A stretch of DNA of 64,000 bases from Betaproteobacteria bacterium (GTDB lineage Bacteria; Pseudomonadota; Gammaproteobacteria; Burkholderiales; Casimicrobiaceae), in NCBI GenBank assembly GCA_004293675.1, contig READ01000020.1, positions 38,419-102,418 of the forward strand. The letters run 5' to 3'. The notes under the pieces are model-generated. The model saw only the letters and a program-made list of their open reading frames with translations, was not told the origin of the DNA and searched no databases. Shown piece after piece: positions 16,421 through 25,140 of this stretch (positions are counted from its first letter, which is position 1; each line of letters opens with the position of its first letter). The position numbers were made by a program, and so were the translations under genes.

Positions 16421-18943
16421 ATGACACACGGTATCACGTCGGTGAGCATGACGCTGCGTTCGTCATTCACAGGCTCGCTAGTCTCGGTTGGCGCATTACG
16501 CCGCGCAACTCATTCGGCAATGGCAGTTTCAACAGCGCTGGTTGCCGCCTTTTTCCTTACCGTCGCTTGCGTCGGTCAAGCCAACGCAGCGACGGTCGTC
16601 GTTACTTCGACGGGCGATGAAAGCGATGCGTCGATCGGCGATGGTAGTTGCGACATCGGGCTCATCGTCAATGAACCGCCGGTGCCGCGCTGCACACTGC
16701 GCGCGGCCATTGAGGAGATCAACGCGTCTAGCGATTCGAGCAATCGCATCGAGTTCAACATCCCTGCGTCGGATACTGGGTGCGATAGCAGAACGGGCGT
16801 CTGCGTGATCAAACTCACCTGGACCAACATCCTGCCCGACATCATAAAAAATGTGGTGATCGACGGCACGACGCAACCGAGCAATGCGGAGGTGTGCACA
16901 ACTTCGATTCCCGATCGCCCGGTCTACAAAATCGTGATCGAAGGCGACTCGGCCGAGATCAACGCGAGCGACAGCAACAACGTCGGCGGCATCGGCTTGC
17001 GCTTGGAAGAAGGCTCGAATGGATCAACGATCAAGGGCTTGAATATTCGCAATTTTTCGGATGCCGTGGCGCTGATCCGAAGCAACAACAGCAAGATCGC
17101 CTGTAACTTTATCGGCACCAACGAAAGCGGCACGGCGGCGGGTCACAGCTCCGGCGCGGGCAATCAGTTAAACGGCGTGATCCTCGGGTGCAAAAGCACA
17201 GGCAACACGATCGGCGGCGCGAGCGTGAACGACGGCAATTTGATTAGCGCGAGCAAGTCCTCTGGCATCTCACTGTTCGGCGACATTCCCTGCAGAGACG
17301 GCGAGGCAGTGCTGCCACTGGCCGACCGCAGCCCCGATGGCAACGCCATGCTTGGAAACTTCATCGGCACTCAAAAAGACGGCATATCGCCACTAGGGCA
17401 TGAATTCGACGCGATCAACATGTTCGGAGGCGATGGTCCCGACAACAATTTGATTGGTCTGATGAGCGATGGCTCCGGCGGATTTTTGTACAATCCGAAT
17501 GTGCTCGCAGCGAGCCTGAGCGGTGTCTACATCGACAGCAACGTTTCCGGCGCCGTGATCGCGGGCAATTTCATCGGCACCGACCTCAGCGGTACGGTAG
17601 ACCTTGGCAACGACGACGGGGTCTATATTGTTGGCAACGGCAGCGCAACCGTTGTGCGCATCGGCGGGCCGCAGCCGGCCGATAAAAATCTGATCGCCCT
17701 CAACCGCCGCACGGGTATCGTCGTGCGAGGTGCGTCGGCGTCGGTGCGCATACAGCGCAACTCGATGTACGACAACGACGACGTAGGTATTGATCTCGTG
17801 CCGGTGACGAATCCCAGCGATCCTTTTAGCGACACGGACGACGGTGTGACGCCCAATGATGTTGGCGACGCGGACACGGGCCCCAACGCATTGCAGAACT
17901 TCCCCGAACCAACGCTTGCAACCTTAAGCGGCGGCAGTGTTTCGATCACGTATTCGGTGCCGTCAACCGCCCCGCCGCTTACGGTCGAGTTTTTCACCAC
18001 CGACAGCGGCGGGCAAGGCAAAACTTTTCTTGGCAGCGGGACGTACTCTGCGCCGGGCGTCACAACGCTCGTGCTTCCTGCAGGTACGCTCGCCGTCGGC
18101 GACCATATCGTTGGCACCGCGACCGACGCCAACAACAACACCTCGGAATTCAGCGCTAGTCGCGTCACCGTCGTCGCCCTCGCAAGCGCTGCCGCTGACA
18201 CCGGCAGCGACGTAGTCAATGGCGCAACGGGCACGCCGGGCACCAACCTCTTCGCCAACGACACCGGCGTTGGCTTCGCGCTCACGAGCATCGGCGGCTG
18301 CAACAGCTTCCCCTGCGTGCTCAATGTACTCAACGCGTCGAGCGCAAGCATCGGCTCGGTCACGGTGCAAAACGATGGCGACTACATATTCACCGCGACG
18401 GCAATCGGCGCAGGTAGCGCAATCGCTTACAACGCAACCGACGGTAGCAGTCAAACCGTGAGCGCAACGCTCACACTCACCGGCCTCGCACCGGGCGGCC
18501 TCGTCGCCGCTAACGACAACGCGAACGTCAATGGCAACAGCACGTTCACGCAAAGCATCTCAATCGTCGCCAACGATTCTGGCAACGGCATCACGCTTAC
18601 CAGCGTGACTGGTAGCGGCGCGCCGTGCGGCGCGTTTCCGTGCATGATCAACACGGCACACGGCAGCGTCACGGTGCAAGCTAACGGCACCTACAGCTAC
18701 ACACCCACCAACGGCTACGCGGGCCCCGACAGCTTCAGCTATGTGATCACCGACATCGCCGCGCAAACCGCATTGGGCAGCGTCAACATCATCGTGAGCG
18801 CAGCCGCGAACGAAGCGCCGGTGCCAGTGCCGACGCATAACCTCGGTGCCACGCTCCTGTTAGCCCTGCTGCTTGCTGGGCTTGGCGGCGCATTAACGGG
18901 GCGTCGCGCCGCGCTCGCGGTACGTCTTACACCCACGCCGTAG
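16421..18943 (+). CDS. Large exported CSLREA / parallel-beta-helix / VCBS-like surface protein
   Basis: About 840 residues. The long signal region ends with VALVAAFF-like hydrophobics and a QANA cleavage site near residue 57. A CSLREA-type motif (DGSCDIG...RCTLRAAIEEINAS, about residue 90) leads into right-handed beta-helix repeats with recurring NFIGT and NLI words (180-480), then an Ig-like stretch and two VCBS/cadherin-like repeats (IGSVTVQNDGDYIFTA and HGSVTVQANGTYSYTP). The C-terminus VPVPTHNLGATLLLALLLAG plus Arg resembles an IPTL-CTERM or PEP-CTERM-like sorting tail. The ATG at 16421 follows TGGGGAA; upstream ATGs at 16343 and 16358 lack such a site. Likely a surface or biofilm protein. 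Confidence 0.82.
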   Translation: MTHGITSVSMTLRSSFTGSLVSVGALRRATHSAMAVSTALVAAFFLTVACVGQANAATVVVTSTGDESDASIGDGSCDIGLIVNEPPVPRCTLRAAIEEINASSDSSNRIEFNIPASDTGCDSRTGVCVIKLTWTNILPDIIKNVVIDGTTQPSNAEVCTTSIPDRPVYKIVIEGDSAEINASDSNNVGGIGLRLEEGSNGSTIKGLNIRNFSDAVALIRSNNSKIACNFIGTNESGTAAGHSSGAGNQLNGVILGCKSTGNTIGGASVNDGNLISASKSSGISLFGDIPCRDGEAVLPLADRSPDGNAMLGNFIGTQKDGISPLGHEFDAINMFGGDGPDNNLIGLMSDGSGGFLYNPNVLAASLSGVYIDSNVSGAVIAGNFIGTDLSGTVDLGNDDGVYIVGNGSATVVRIGGPQPADKNLIALNRRTGIVVRGASASVRIQRNSMYDNDDVGIDLVPVTNPSDPFSDTDDGVTPNDVGDADTGPNALQNFPEPTLATLSGGSVSITYSVPSTAPPLTVEFFTTDSGGQGKTFLGSGTYSAPGVTTLVLPAGTLAVGDHIVGTATDANNNTSEFSASRVTVVALASAAADTGSDVVNGATGTPGTNLFANDTGVGFALTSIGGCNSFPCVLNVLNASSASIGSVTVQNDGDYIFTATAIGAGSAIAYNATDGSSQTVSATLTLTGLAPGGLVAANDNANVNGNSTFTQSISIVANDSGNGITLTSVTGSGAPCGAFPCMINTAHGSVTVQANGTYSYTPTNGYAGPDSFSYVITDIAAQTALGSVNIIVSAAANEAPVPVPTHNLGATLLLALLLAGLGGALTGRRAALAVRLTPTP

Positions 18944-18958
18944 CGTGGGTGTTTATTG
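18929..18958 (+). terminator. Rho-independent terminator overlapping the stop codon
   Basis: A perfect 10-bp stem (ACACCCACGC at 18929-18938 and GCGTGGGTGT at 18943-18952) with a CGTA loop is followed by TTATT. The stop TAG at 18941-18943 is inside the hairpin, so the last codons double as terminator. Confidence 0.85.
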
Positions 18959-19004
18959 ATTTGGCCCAGTGGGCGGGTCGCGCTTCTCACCGTCTGCGGG
19001 TAGT

Positions 19005-19244
19005 TCATTTTTTGTTGCGCGCGAAATGATGACGCCGTTGGACGAAATCAGCGTAAGTGATCCCGAGTCTAGGGACGTGGATCAATGCCCCGTCTGAGGC
19101 GTTGCAAACGCGGTGCAAGTCGCGCCGCGATTGGAGCTCGCCCACAAGCGCGGCTTCACACTGCTCATCGCTGCCGTAGCGCTTCATAAAATCGGGCAGT
19201 GAGAGTCCTAGTTGAAACTGAATTCGGTTCAATGCCATGATCAT
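19005..19244 (-). pseudogene. IS1595-family transposase N-terminal remnant
   Basis: The first 35-40 residues (RIQFQLGLSLPDFMKRYGSD, then EQCEAALVG) match the start of IS1595-family transposases, which begin with this helical segment before a zinc ribbon. After that the frame reads unrelated sequence (no CPxC ribbon, no DDE domain), so this is a 5' fragment. It lies between the beta-helix gene and the second toxin-antitoxin pair. No terminal inverted repeats were recognised. Confidence 0.65.
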
Positions 19245-19281
19245 GTCAACTTTCAGAGAAACTGTACATAAATACAGTTTA

Positions 19282-19440
19282 TACTGAGCTAGTCGCTGAG
19301 TCAGCTTGAGAATCGGGAATCCTTTTAATCAGCTGCCCATCATCAGCACGTTCATCAACCTTCAAGTAGCTCAAGCCCGTTTCGGCGTGCTTGACTTCGG
19401 TGGCGTAGCCCGTTTTCGGGTCATAGAGCCACCGAAGCGA
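19282..19440 (-). pseudogene. Second Rhs/YD-repeat fragment
   Basis: The minus strand encodes YDPKTGYATEVKHAETGLSY then LKVDERADDGQLIKRIPDSQ, closely matching the same region of the remnant at 14588-15140 (YDPATGYATEVKHAEKGLSY). Only about 50 residues remain. The antitoxin gene promoter region starts right beside it. Confidence 0.75.
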
Positions 19441-19479
19441 AGTGTTAAAGTAGCGCCCTGAGCAACTGCAAAGAAACCC

Positions 19480-19728
19480 ATGACGACACTGCAACTCACG
19501 CTCACTGACGAAATCGCAAAAGCCGCACAATCGGCGGGTTTGCTGTCGTCCGAGGCCATCGAAGCGCTCATCACGCACGCCGTAAAGGCAAGGCAAGTCG
19601 ACACGTTCTTTAGTTCGCTTGATCGGCTGCAAGCCGACGATCCGCCAGCGCCCGATACACCCAGCGAGGCCGACATCGCGCAAGCGATTGCTACGGTGCG
19701 GGCGCGCTCGCGCAACAGCACGCATTAG
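19480..19728 (+). CDS. Putative antitoxin of a PIN-type toxin-antitoxin pair
   Basis: An 82-residue protein (MTTLQLTLTDEIAKAAQSAG...) with an N-terminal DNA-binding-like helix pair (LTDEIAKAAQSAGLLSSEAI) and an acidic C-terminal tail ending in ATVRARSRN. It resembles small antitoxins found upstream of PIN-domain genes of the TIGR00305 kind. The PIN gene starts 40 bp downstream. Since the toxin gene is interrupted, the antitoxin may now act alone or be decaying. Confidence 0.7.
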   Translation: MTTLQLTLTDEIAKAAQSAGLLSSEAIEALITHAVKARQVDTFFSSLDRLQADDPPAPDTPSEADIAQAIATVRARSRNSTH

Positions 19729-19768
19729 CGATTAGCCGCGCCGTTTCCCGACTGAGTCGGCCTGCCGA

Positions 19769-20203
19769 ATGCGCGTTGTATTGGACACCAACGTCTTGTT
19801 GTCCGCCTTCGTTTGGGGCGGCGCGCCTCGTCAGCTGCTCAACTTAGCGCGCGGCGGGCAGCTCAACACTTTCACCTCCCCCGCGCTGCTCGACGAATTG
19901 GCGCGCGTCCTGCGCGAGCCCTAATTTGATCGCTACCTTTCAAACCGTCAGCTCAACGCCGACGAATTACTGCGCGGATTGACACGGCTCGTACATGTAG
20001 TGTTTCCACTACCGCTTCCTCTGCCAGTTTGTCGCGATCCCGATGATGACGCGGTGCTCGTCTGCGCGGTGGCGGCGCGCGCCTCGATCATCGTCTCCGG
20101 CGATAACGACCTGCTATCGATGGAAAGGTATGAAGGGATCGCGATTCTCAACGCGCGCGATGCGATCGCGTTGATCGGTGAGCTCAAGGCGACGATGCGC
20201 TGA
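19769..20203 (+). pseudogene. PIN-domain ribonuclease toxin interrupted by in-frame TAA
   Basis: From the ATG at 19769 the frame reads MRVVLDTNVLLSAFVWGGAP, with the first catalytic Asp at residue 6, and continues to LARVLREP. A TAA at 19922-19924 (codon 52) interrupts it, then the same frame resumes FDRYLSNRQL and reaches RDPDDDAVLVCAVAARASII, then SGDNDLLSM, carrying the other acidic PIN residues. Homologous toxins usually have Lys at the interrupted position (RxPKF), so a single AAA-to-TAA change would explain the stop. The total length of 144 codons fits the family. Function is probably lost unless the stop is a sequencing error or read through. Confidence 0.85.
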
Positions 20204-20232
20204 ATCGCGAGCTAGTTTCGCTGAAAAATCGC

Positions 20233-20316
20233 GACCCAAGGAGCGATTTGGTCAAACCTAAATCGAGCCAACGTTGCCCTACCGAGCCATGGTTTTGCAA
20301 CGCAAACACCGTGAGC
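20233..20316. repeat. Third, shortened copy of the TA-associated 117-bp repeat
   Basis: It begins GACCCAAGGAGCGATTTGGT and ends ACCGTGAGC, as in copies 1 and 2, with the middle shortened. Downstream similarity continues with CGCGAGCATTGCAAATCTCG against CGCGAACATTTCAAATCCTG after copy 2. It lies 30 bp after the PIN toxin frame. Confidence 0.75.
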
Positions 20317-20446
20317 GGCACGCGAGCATTGCAAATCTCGAGCGAGCTGGTGAACGAACGATGGGGCGGGGAGTAGCAACAGAACTGACCCGGGTGAGCT
20401 GTGCTGTGATCACGGCGAACAGCACCTGAGTACAGAGCTGTTCGGT

Positions 20447-20573
20447 AAACCAACTTATTGCCATAATGCCATAGTAAATAGGGTTTAAGTTGAATAATTA
20501 CTTACTTATGAAACAGTAAATAATTTGTACTAATGCCAATATTTATATGGCGTACAACATAAATGCTGTTACA
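20447..20573. repeat. 125-bp AT-rich inverted-repeat element, copy D
   Basis: The left end ATGCCATAGTAAATAGGG (from 20465) pairs with the right end GCCAATATTTATATGGC (20534-20550), plus flanks CAACTTATTG and CATAAATGCTGTTA. It lies between the PIN pseudogene and the acylase gene. From 20574 to 20821 I see no credible gene, though an open frame of 96 codons exists. Confidence 0.85.
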
Positions 20574-20821
20574 GATAACCCATAAACATGCCGCTAATGC
20601 ATCGCGCGGTGCGCGTGCTGCAAAGTTCGCCCACGTCACCGCACGAACCCAAGTCGGCCGCGAAATCACCCCGTCAGAGTTGCGTGTTTTGTTGCGCGAA
20701 GTCGCTACCGTTTTACGCGTTGCTTTGATGCCGCACGGAGTCACCGTGAACTGCGCCGAACACGCCAACAGCAAACCCGATTACATTGTCCAGATTGACC
20801 TAACCATCGGACCTTGTGAGC

Positions 20822-23203
20822 ATGACTCCGCACTCAAAATTTCTTGCCTGTAGCTCGCTGCTTTTCACCATCGCGCTCTGCGTTACCGGCTGTGGTTTCG
20901 CGCCGCAACGCAGCGCGGAGTTGTCCACCGCCAATCGCTCTGTCACCATCGAGCGCACCGCCTACGGTATCCCGCACATTGCGGCGGCCAACTTGGAATC
21001 GCTGTCGTACGGCATCGCCTATGCCTACGCGCAGGACAACGTCTGTCAAGTCGCGCAGATGCTCGTGACGGCTCGCGGTGAACGATCTACGTTTTTTGGC
21101 GGAACTACGACGGCACTCTTTGGATTCCGACCGCTGCCCAATGAGCAAATCGACACCTTCGTTGCGGCGCACATGAATGACGCAGCGCTGGAGCGCTCGT
21201 GGCTCGCGGCGTCGAACGATGCACAGGCCTTGAGCCGCGGCTATGTGGCCGGCTACAACCGATTCTTGGTCGACAACGAGGGCAAACTTCCCGCAGCGTG
21301 CAACGGTCAATCTTGGGTCAAACCGATGAGCCTTGCCGAGTACCGTCGTGCCACCGAACTGACCCTCGTGCAAGCGAGCCTCGGCGCGTTTGCAGACGCC
21401 GTGGTGGCAGCTAAACCACCCACTCCGGCTGTAAAAACCGGGCGCATCGATTCGCAAGAGCAGGTGGCTGCAATTGACGCCGACGAAGTTCGAAGTGCAA
21501 TGCGTGACATTGGCATCGTTGATTCACCGTATGGCTCCAACGCGTGGGCGTTTGGAAAGGACGTCACGGCCAACGGCAGCGGCGTGTTGCTTGGCAATCC
21601 TCATTTTCCGTGGGTCGGTGCCAATCGCTTTTGGCAAATGCATTTAACGGTGCCCGGTGACTTCGACGTGATGGGTGCAAGCACTGCACTGGGCAGTCTG
21701 GTGCAGATTGGATTCAATCGCGATGTGGCGTGGTCGCACACGGTCTCAACGGGTAAGCGCTTTACGCTGCATGAGCTGAGCCTTGACGCCAACGACCCCA
21801 CCGTCTACATGATCGACGGCAAAGCCGAGGCGATGAGCTCGAAAACCGTGACGGTGCGAGTCCGCAATGCCGACGGCACGGTCAAAGACGTTTCGCAAAA
21901 ACTGTGGTCGTCGCGCTGGGGGCCGATCATCGTCAACCCTCGCGCGGGTCTGAATTGGAATGCAAAGACCGCCTACGCGCTTAAAGACGCCAACACCGGC
22001 AACGCTCGAAGCACGGATACGTGGCTCGCCTTCGCCCGCGCAAAATCCAATCAAGACTTGCTGCGCGGCATGCAAAACCTCGGGCTGCCGTGGGTCAATA
22101 CCATCGCCGCAGATCGCGCGGGCACAGCGCTCTACGCTGATTTAAGTGTGGTGCCCGATGTTGATGCCGATCACTTGAAACGGTGCGCGCCGAGCGCGCC
22201 TGCTGCGGCCTTGGTTAACGCGGCGGGTTTGTTTGTGCTCAACGGCTCAAAAAGCGATTGCGATTGGCGTAAAGACACGCAATCGGGGGTGCCTGGTTTG
22301 ATCCCGACCGCCCGCATGCCCAGCCTCACTCGAACCGATTGGGTTCACAACTCAAACGACAGTTTTTTCTACACCCATCCTGATGCGAAATGGTCAAACA
22401 TTTCTCCGCTGGTGGGCGACGACATCGTTCGCCGTGCGCGAACTCGCTCTGGTTTGATTGAGGTGCCCGCCTTAATTTCACGCGGCAAAATCACCCCCGA
22501 AGCGGCGCAACGCCAGCTCTTTGAAAATCGCAATTTGATGGCGCGATTGGTGCTACCGGATTTGCTTGCGGCGTGTGTTGATGGCCCCGAAACTGCGCGC
22601 GCTGCCTGCGCTGTGCTGCGTTCATGGAATCGCACAAACGACATCGATGCGCGCGGCGCACATCTCTTTCGCGAGTTCTGGCGCACCGCAAGCGGCATCA
22701 AAGATGTCTACCGTGAAGCCTATGACAAAGCCCGCCCAGTCGAGACGCCGCGTGGACTCAGAATGACCGACGCAGCGGTTGCGAGCAAAGTGTGGGACGC
22801 GCTCAGTGCTGCTGCCAAAAAAGTGACCGACGCTGGTTTCGCGCTTGACGCGCCGCTGGGTCAGGTGCAGCGCCCCATATTCTCAGAGGAGCCCATCGCC
22901 ATCCACGGCGGCGACGACGGCGAGGGCGTGCTCAACAACATCGGTGACCGCGCGGCCAACGGCATCACCGCTAAAGGCATTCGCATTGACTACGGTACGA
23001 GCTACGTGCAGTCCGTCGGATTTGATGAACGCGGACCGGTGGCCAACGCCATCCTCACCTACGGACAAAGCACCAATCCAGTGTCGCCCCACGTCACCGA
23101 TCAGCTCAAGATGTACTCAAAGAAATCGTGGATTAAGCTACCGTTTCATCGCGATGACGTAGTGCGTGAACGAGTGGGTGAGGTGCTCACCTTGGTGCGC
23201 TAG
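20822..23203 (+). CDS. Penicillin-acylase-family N-terminal-nucleophile amidohydrolase (lipoprotein)
   Basis: A 793-residue Ntn-hydrolase related to penicillin acylase and to the acyl-homoserine-lactone acylases PvdQ and QuiP. The lipoprotein signal ends in LCVTGC (Cys near residue 24). The autoprocessing site is SPYGSNAWAFGKD with Ser239 as the predicted new N-terminal nucleophile of the beta chain; downstream GNPHFPWVGANRFWQMHL and GASTALGSLVQIGFNRDVAW are typical of the beta subunit. The substrate (beta-lactam side chains, acyl-homoserine lactones, siderophore precursors) cannot be decided. The ATG at 20822 is preferred over GTG at 20816 because the signal peptide is complete. Confidence 0.92.
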   Translation: MTPHSKFLACSSLLFTIALCVTGCGFAPQRSAELSTANRSVTIERTAYGIPHIAAANLESLSYGIAYAYAQDNVCQVAQMLVTARGERSTFFGGTTTALFGFRPLPNEQIDTFVAAHMNDAALERSWLAASNDAQALSRGYVAGYNRFLVDNEGKLPAACNGQSWVKPMSLAEYRRATELTLVQASLGAFADAVVAAKPPTPAVKTGRIDSQEQVAAIDADEVRSAMRDIGIVDSPYGSNAWAFGKDVTANGSGVLLGNPHFPWVGANRFWQMHLTVPGDFDVMGASTALGSLVQIGFNRDVAWSHTVSTGKRFTLHELSLDANDPTVYMIDGKAEAMSSKTVTVRVRNADGTVKDVSQKLWSSRWGPIIVNPRAGLNWNAKTAYALKDANTGNARSTDTWLAFARAKSNQDLLRGMQNLGLPWVNTIAADRAGTALYADLSVVPDVDADHLKRCAPSAPAAALVNAAGLFVLNGSKSDCDWRKDTQSGVPGLIPTARMPSLTRTDWVHNSNDSFFYTHPDAKWSNISPLVGDDIVRRARTRSGLIEVPALISRGKITPEAAQRQLFENRNLMARLVLPDLLAACVDGPETARAACAVLRSWNRTNDIDARGAHLFREFWRTASGIKDVYREAYDKARPVETPRGLRMTDAAVASKVWDALSAAAKKVTDAGFALDAPLGQVQRPIFSEEPIAIHGGDDGEGVLNNIGDRAANGITAKGIRIDYGTSYVQSVGFDERGPVANAILTYGQSTNPVSPHVTDQLKMYSKKSWIKLPFHRDDVVRERVGEVLTLVR

Positions 23204-23364
23204 GCACTGAGACTTCGGTGGCGCTGTCGATGGTGGCGCGTCGGGGGGGTGACAGCGATGTCGCTCTACACTTTCTCGCCGCTCACAAACCGTTGCTCTC
23301 CAAACGGCCTAGCCGAAAATCTCCGGCGGCGAAAAAATTCAACCTACCGTCAAAAGGCGTGTTC

Positions 23365-24342
23365 ATGAAACTGTTTAAAGTGCTCTTTTTTGCGACGCTC
23401 ACGTCGTTCGCTACGCTCGTGAGTGCTAGCGCCAACGCCCAATCGTGGCCCAGTAAATCGATTCGCTTTGTGGTCCCGTTTGCAACGGGCGGCACCAGCG
23501 AAATCGTCGCGCGCTCAGTGGCGCAAGAGCTCTCCACCCTCCTCGGGCAAACCGTGTTCGTGGAAAACAAGCCCGGTGGCGCAGGCGTGATCGCCATGCA
23601 AGAGGTCATGAAAGCCGAGCCCGACGGCCACACCATCATCATGGGCCACGTCGGCACCCTGGCGGTCAACCCGTATGCGATGTCGAAACACCCCTACGAT
23701 GTCAACAAAGAATTCGCACCCGTCGTGTTGCTCGCCCGAGTGCCGAGCATCATTGCAGTCACACCAGACACGCCCGCAAAAAATTTGAAGGAGTTCGTGG
23801 CGCTCGCTAAATCCAAGAAAGACGCGATGGTTTACGGCTCGGCGGGGAATGGCTCATCGGGGCACTTGGCGATGGAATACTTCATGGCCGAGGCAGGTAT
23901 TGACCTCACCCACGTTCCCTACAAAGGCACCGGCCCGATGATGCAAGACATGCTGGGCGGTCGCGTACAAGCCACGTTCACCGGTGCTCCGGCACTGATG
24001 CCGCAGATTAAAGCGGGCAAGCTTCGCGCGCTGGCGGTCGGATCTAGCGAGCGCATGAGCACATTGAGCGATGTTCCCACCGTTGCTGAGAGCGGTTACA
24101 AAGATTTTGAAACGTCGCAGTGGTACGGCATTTTGGTGCCCGCCAAAACACCCAAAGCCATCATCGACAAGCTTGCGCAAGCCACCGATCAGGCCCTCAA
24201 AACCAGCGCCATCACCGCGCGCTTTCAAAAGGACGACGCCCGCGCTGGCGGCGGCACCCCCGAGCAGTTCGCCGCTTTCGTCAAGCGCGAACAAGTCATC
24301 TGGGAGCGCATCATCAAAAAGACGGGTTTAAAGATCGACTGA
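23365..24342 (+). CDS. Tripartite tricarboxylate transporter (Bug/TctC) substrate-binding protein
   Basis: A 325-residue periplasmic binding protein. The signal peptide MKLFKVLFFATLTSFATLVS ends at ANA. Hallmarks are WPSKSIRFVVPFATGGTSEI, YGSAGNGSSGHLAMEYF, LTHVPYKGTGPMMQDMLGG and DVPTVAESGYKDFE. Bug proteins bind small organic acids; they are greatly expanded in betaproteobacteria and often orphaned, as here, with no TctA or TctB genes nearby. The ligand is unknown. An in-frame 49-codon upstream extension contains no signal and is discounted. Confidence 0.95.
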   Translation: MKLFKVLFFATLTSFATLVSASANAQSWPSKSIRFVVPFATGGTSEIVARSVAQELSTLLGQTVFVENKPGGAGVIAMQEVMKAEPDGHTIIMGHVGTLAVNPYAMSKHPYDVNKEFAPVVLLARVPSIIAVTPDTPAKNLKEFVALAKSKKDAMVYGSAGNGSSGHLAMEYFMAEAGIDLTHVPYKGTGPMMQDMLGGRVQATFTGAPALMPQIKAGKLRALAVGSSERMSTLSDVPTVAESGYKDFETSQWYGILVPAKTPKAIIDKLAQATDQALKTSAITARFQKDDARAGGGTPEQFAAFVKREQVIWERIIKKTGLKID

Positions 24343-24379
24343 GTACCGCGGGCCGCCGTCGTGGCGCGCTGCTCGCGGG

Positions 24380-24400
24380 ATTTAATCAGCGTCTCCCTAG
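24380..24400. repeat. Solo 21-bp end of the CTAGGGAGACG element
   Basis: Identical over 21 bases to the right terminal inverted repeat at 48490-48510 (it ends AATCAGCGTCTCCCTAG). No inverted partner is found within a few hundred bases on either side. Confidence 0.7.
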
Positions 24401-24475
24401 ATCGCAGTGTTCAATGCGTATGGAAGAGGGACGCAGCGAGCAATCAGAGCGCGTAGGGCGTGAATTTACGCTGAG

Positions 24476-24610
24476 GAATCCTGGCAAACGTTCTTAATGC
24501 CAATTGAAATAAGGCGAAGCCTGAACTTTTTCGGTTTTTCACAAAGCAATGAAAACAGCTTGTAATCCATATTTCATCAGGGATTAGTCGAGGAAGCTGT
24601 TATTGCTGGC
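24476..24610. repeat. 125-bp AT-rich inverted-repeat element, copy H
   Basis: The left end ATGCCAATTGAAATAAGGC (from 24498) pairs with the right end TCCATATTTCATCAGGGAT (about 24567-24585). The downstream flank TCGAGGAAGCTGTTATTGCT is shared with copies I and J. Confidence 0.8.
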
Positions 24611-24848
24611 GATGAAATGCAATGATCACGAAGCGTAGAGCAAATTTCGTGTGTCACACTGAAAGACGTGACCCAATACGGTTCGTTTAAGCACTTAGGA
24701 CACCATCCTCCGTTCGCTCTGAGCGGGTCGTTGCCTTGGCGGCACGCCACCCACCCTTCGACAAGCTCTCAAGAAACAGCTTTTTAGTTACACAAAATCA
24801 ACGCCTTGCGTGATGCCTCTCGCACGAAATACCCCAGGCGTAACACGC

Positions 24849-24962
24849 CAAACAGCTCCCTCCCCCCGGGGGGGAGGGTTGGGGAGACGGTCTTCGCATT
24901 GCGCCGGTCGACATCATTCCAAGTCCCTCACCCCAACTCTCTCGGCCAGGAAGAGGGAGTCA
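24849..24962. repeat. Dispersed G/C-rich inverted repeat, copy 2 (reverse orientation)
   Basis: Reverse complement of the element at 10886-10995: a C/G-run arm with GGGAGGGTTGGGGAGACGGT, a centre with TCGACATCATTCCAAGTCCC and an arm CACCCCAACTCTCTCGGCCA. A related palindrome lies at 32847-32895 after putA. Confidence 0.8.
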
Positions 24963-25050
24963 CACCGGTCTCCGCCCTGTTTCTCAAAAACGCCTTTTGA
25001 CCCAGGGGCAAATATCCTACTCAGAGCCTGCCCCGGCGAAGGCCGGGGGC

Positions 25051-25140
25051 GAACGGTGCTTAAGCGAACGGTGCTTAAGCGAACGGTGCTTAAGCGAACG
25101 GTGCTTAAGCGAACGGTGCTTAAGCGAACAGTATTGAGAT
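25051..25140. repeat. 15-bp tandem repeat array
   Basis: Five perfect copies of GAACGGTGCTTAAGC (25051-25125) are followed by one degenerate copy (GAACAGTATTGAGAT, 25126-25140). The last unit merges into the 43-bp repeat shared with 14409-14451. The period is a multiple of three, but no supported gene crosses it. Confidence 0.9.

Noticed and set aside
17623..18553. Minus-strand frames of 196-246 codons across the surface protein gene
   Set aside because: Antisense to the VCBS-like repeats, low complexity and no independent support.
20563..20853. 96-codon plus-strand frame before the acylase gene
   Set aside because: It begins in the right arm of a 125-bp repeat, overlaps the acylase start in another frame and has no recognisable motif or good ribosome-binding site.
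25051..25140. Possible CRISPR array
   Set aside because: The units are 15 bp and contiguous with no spacers.
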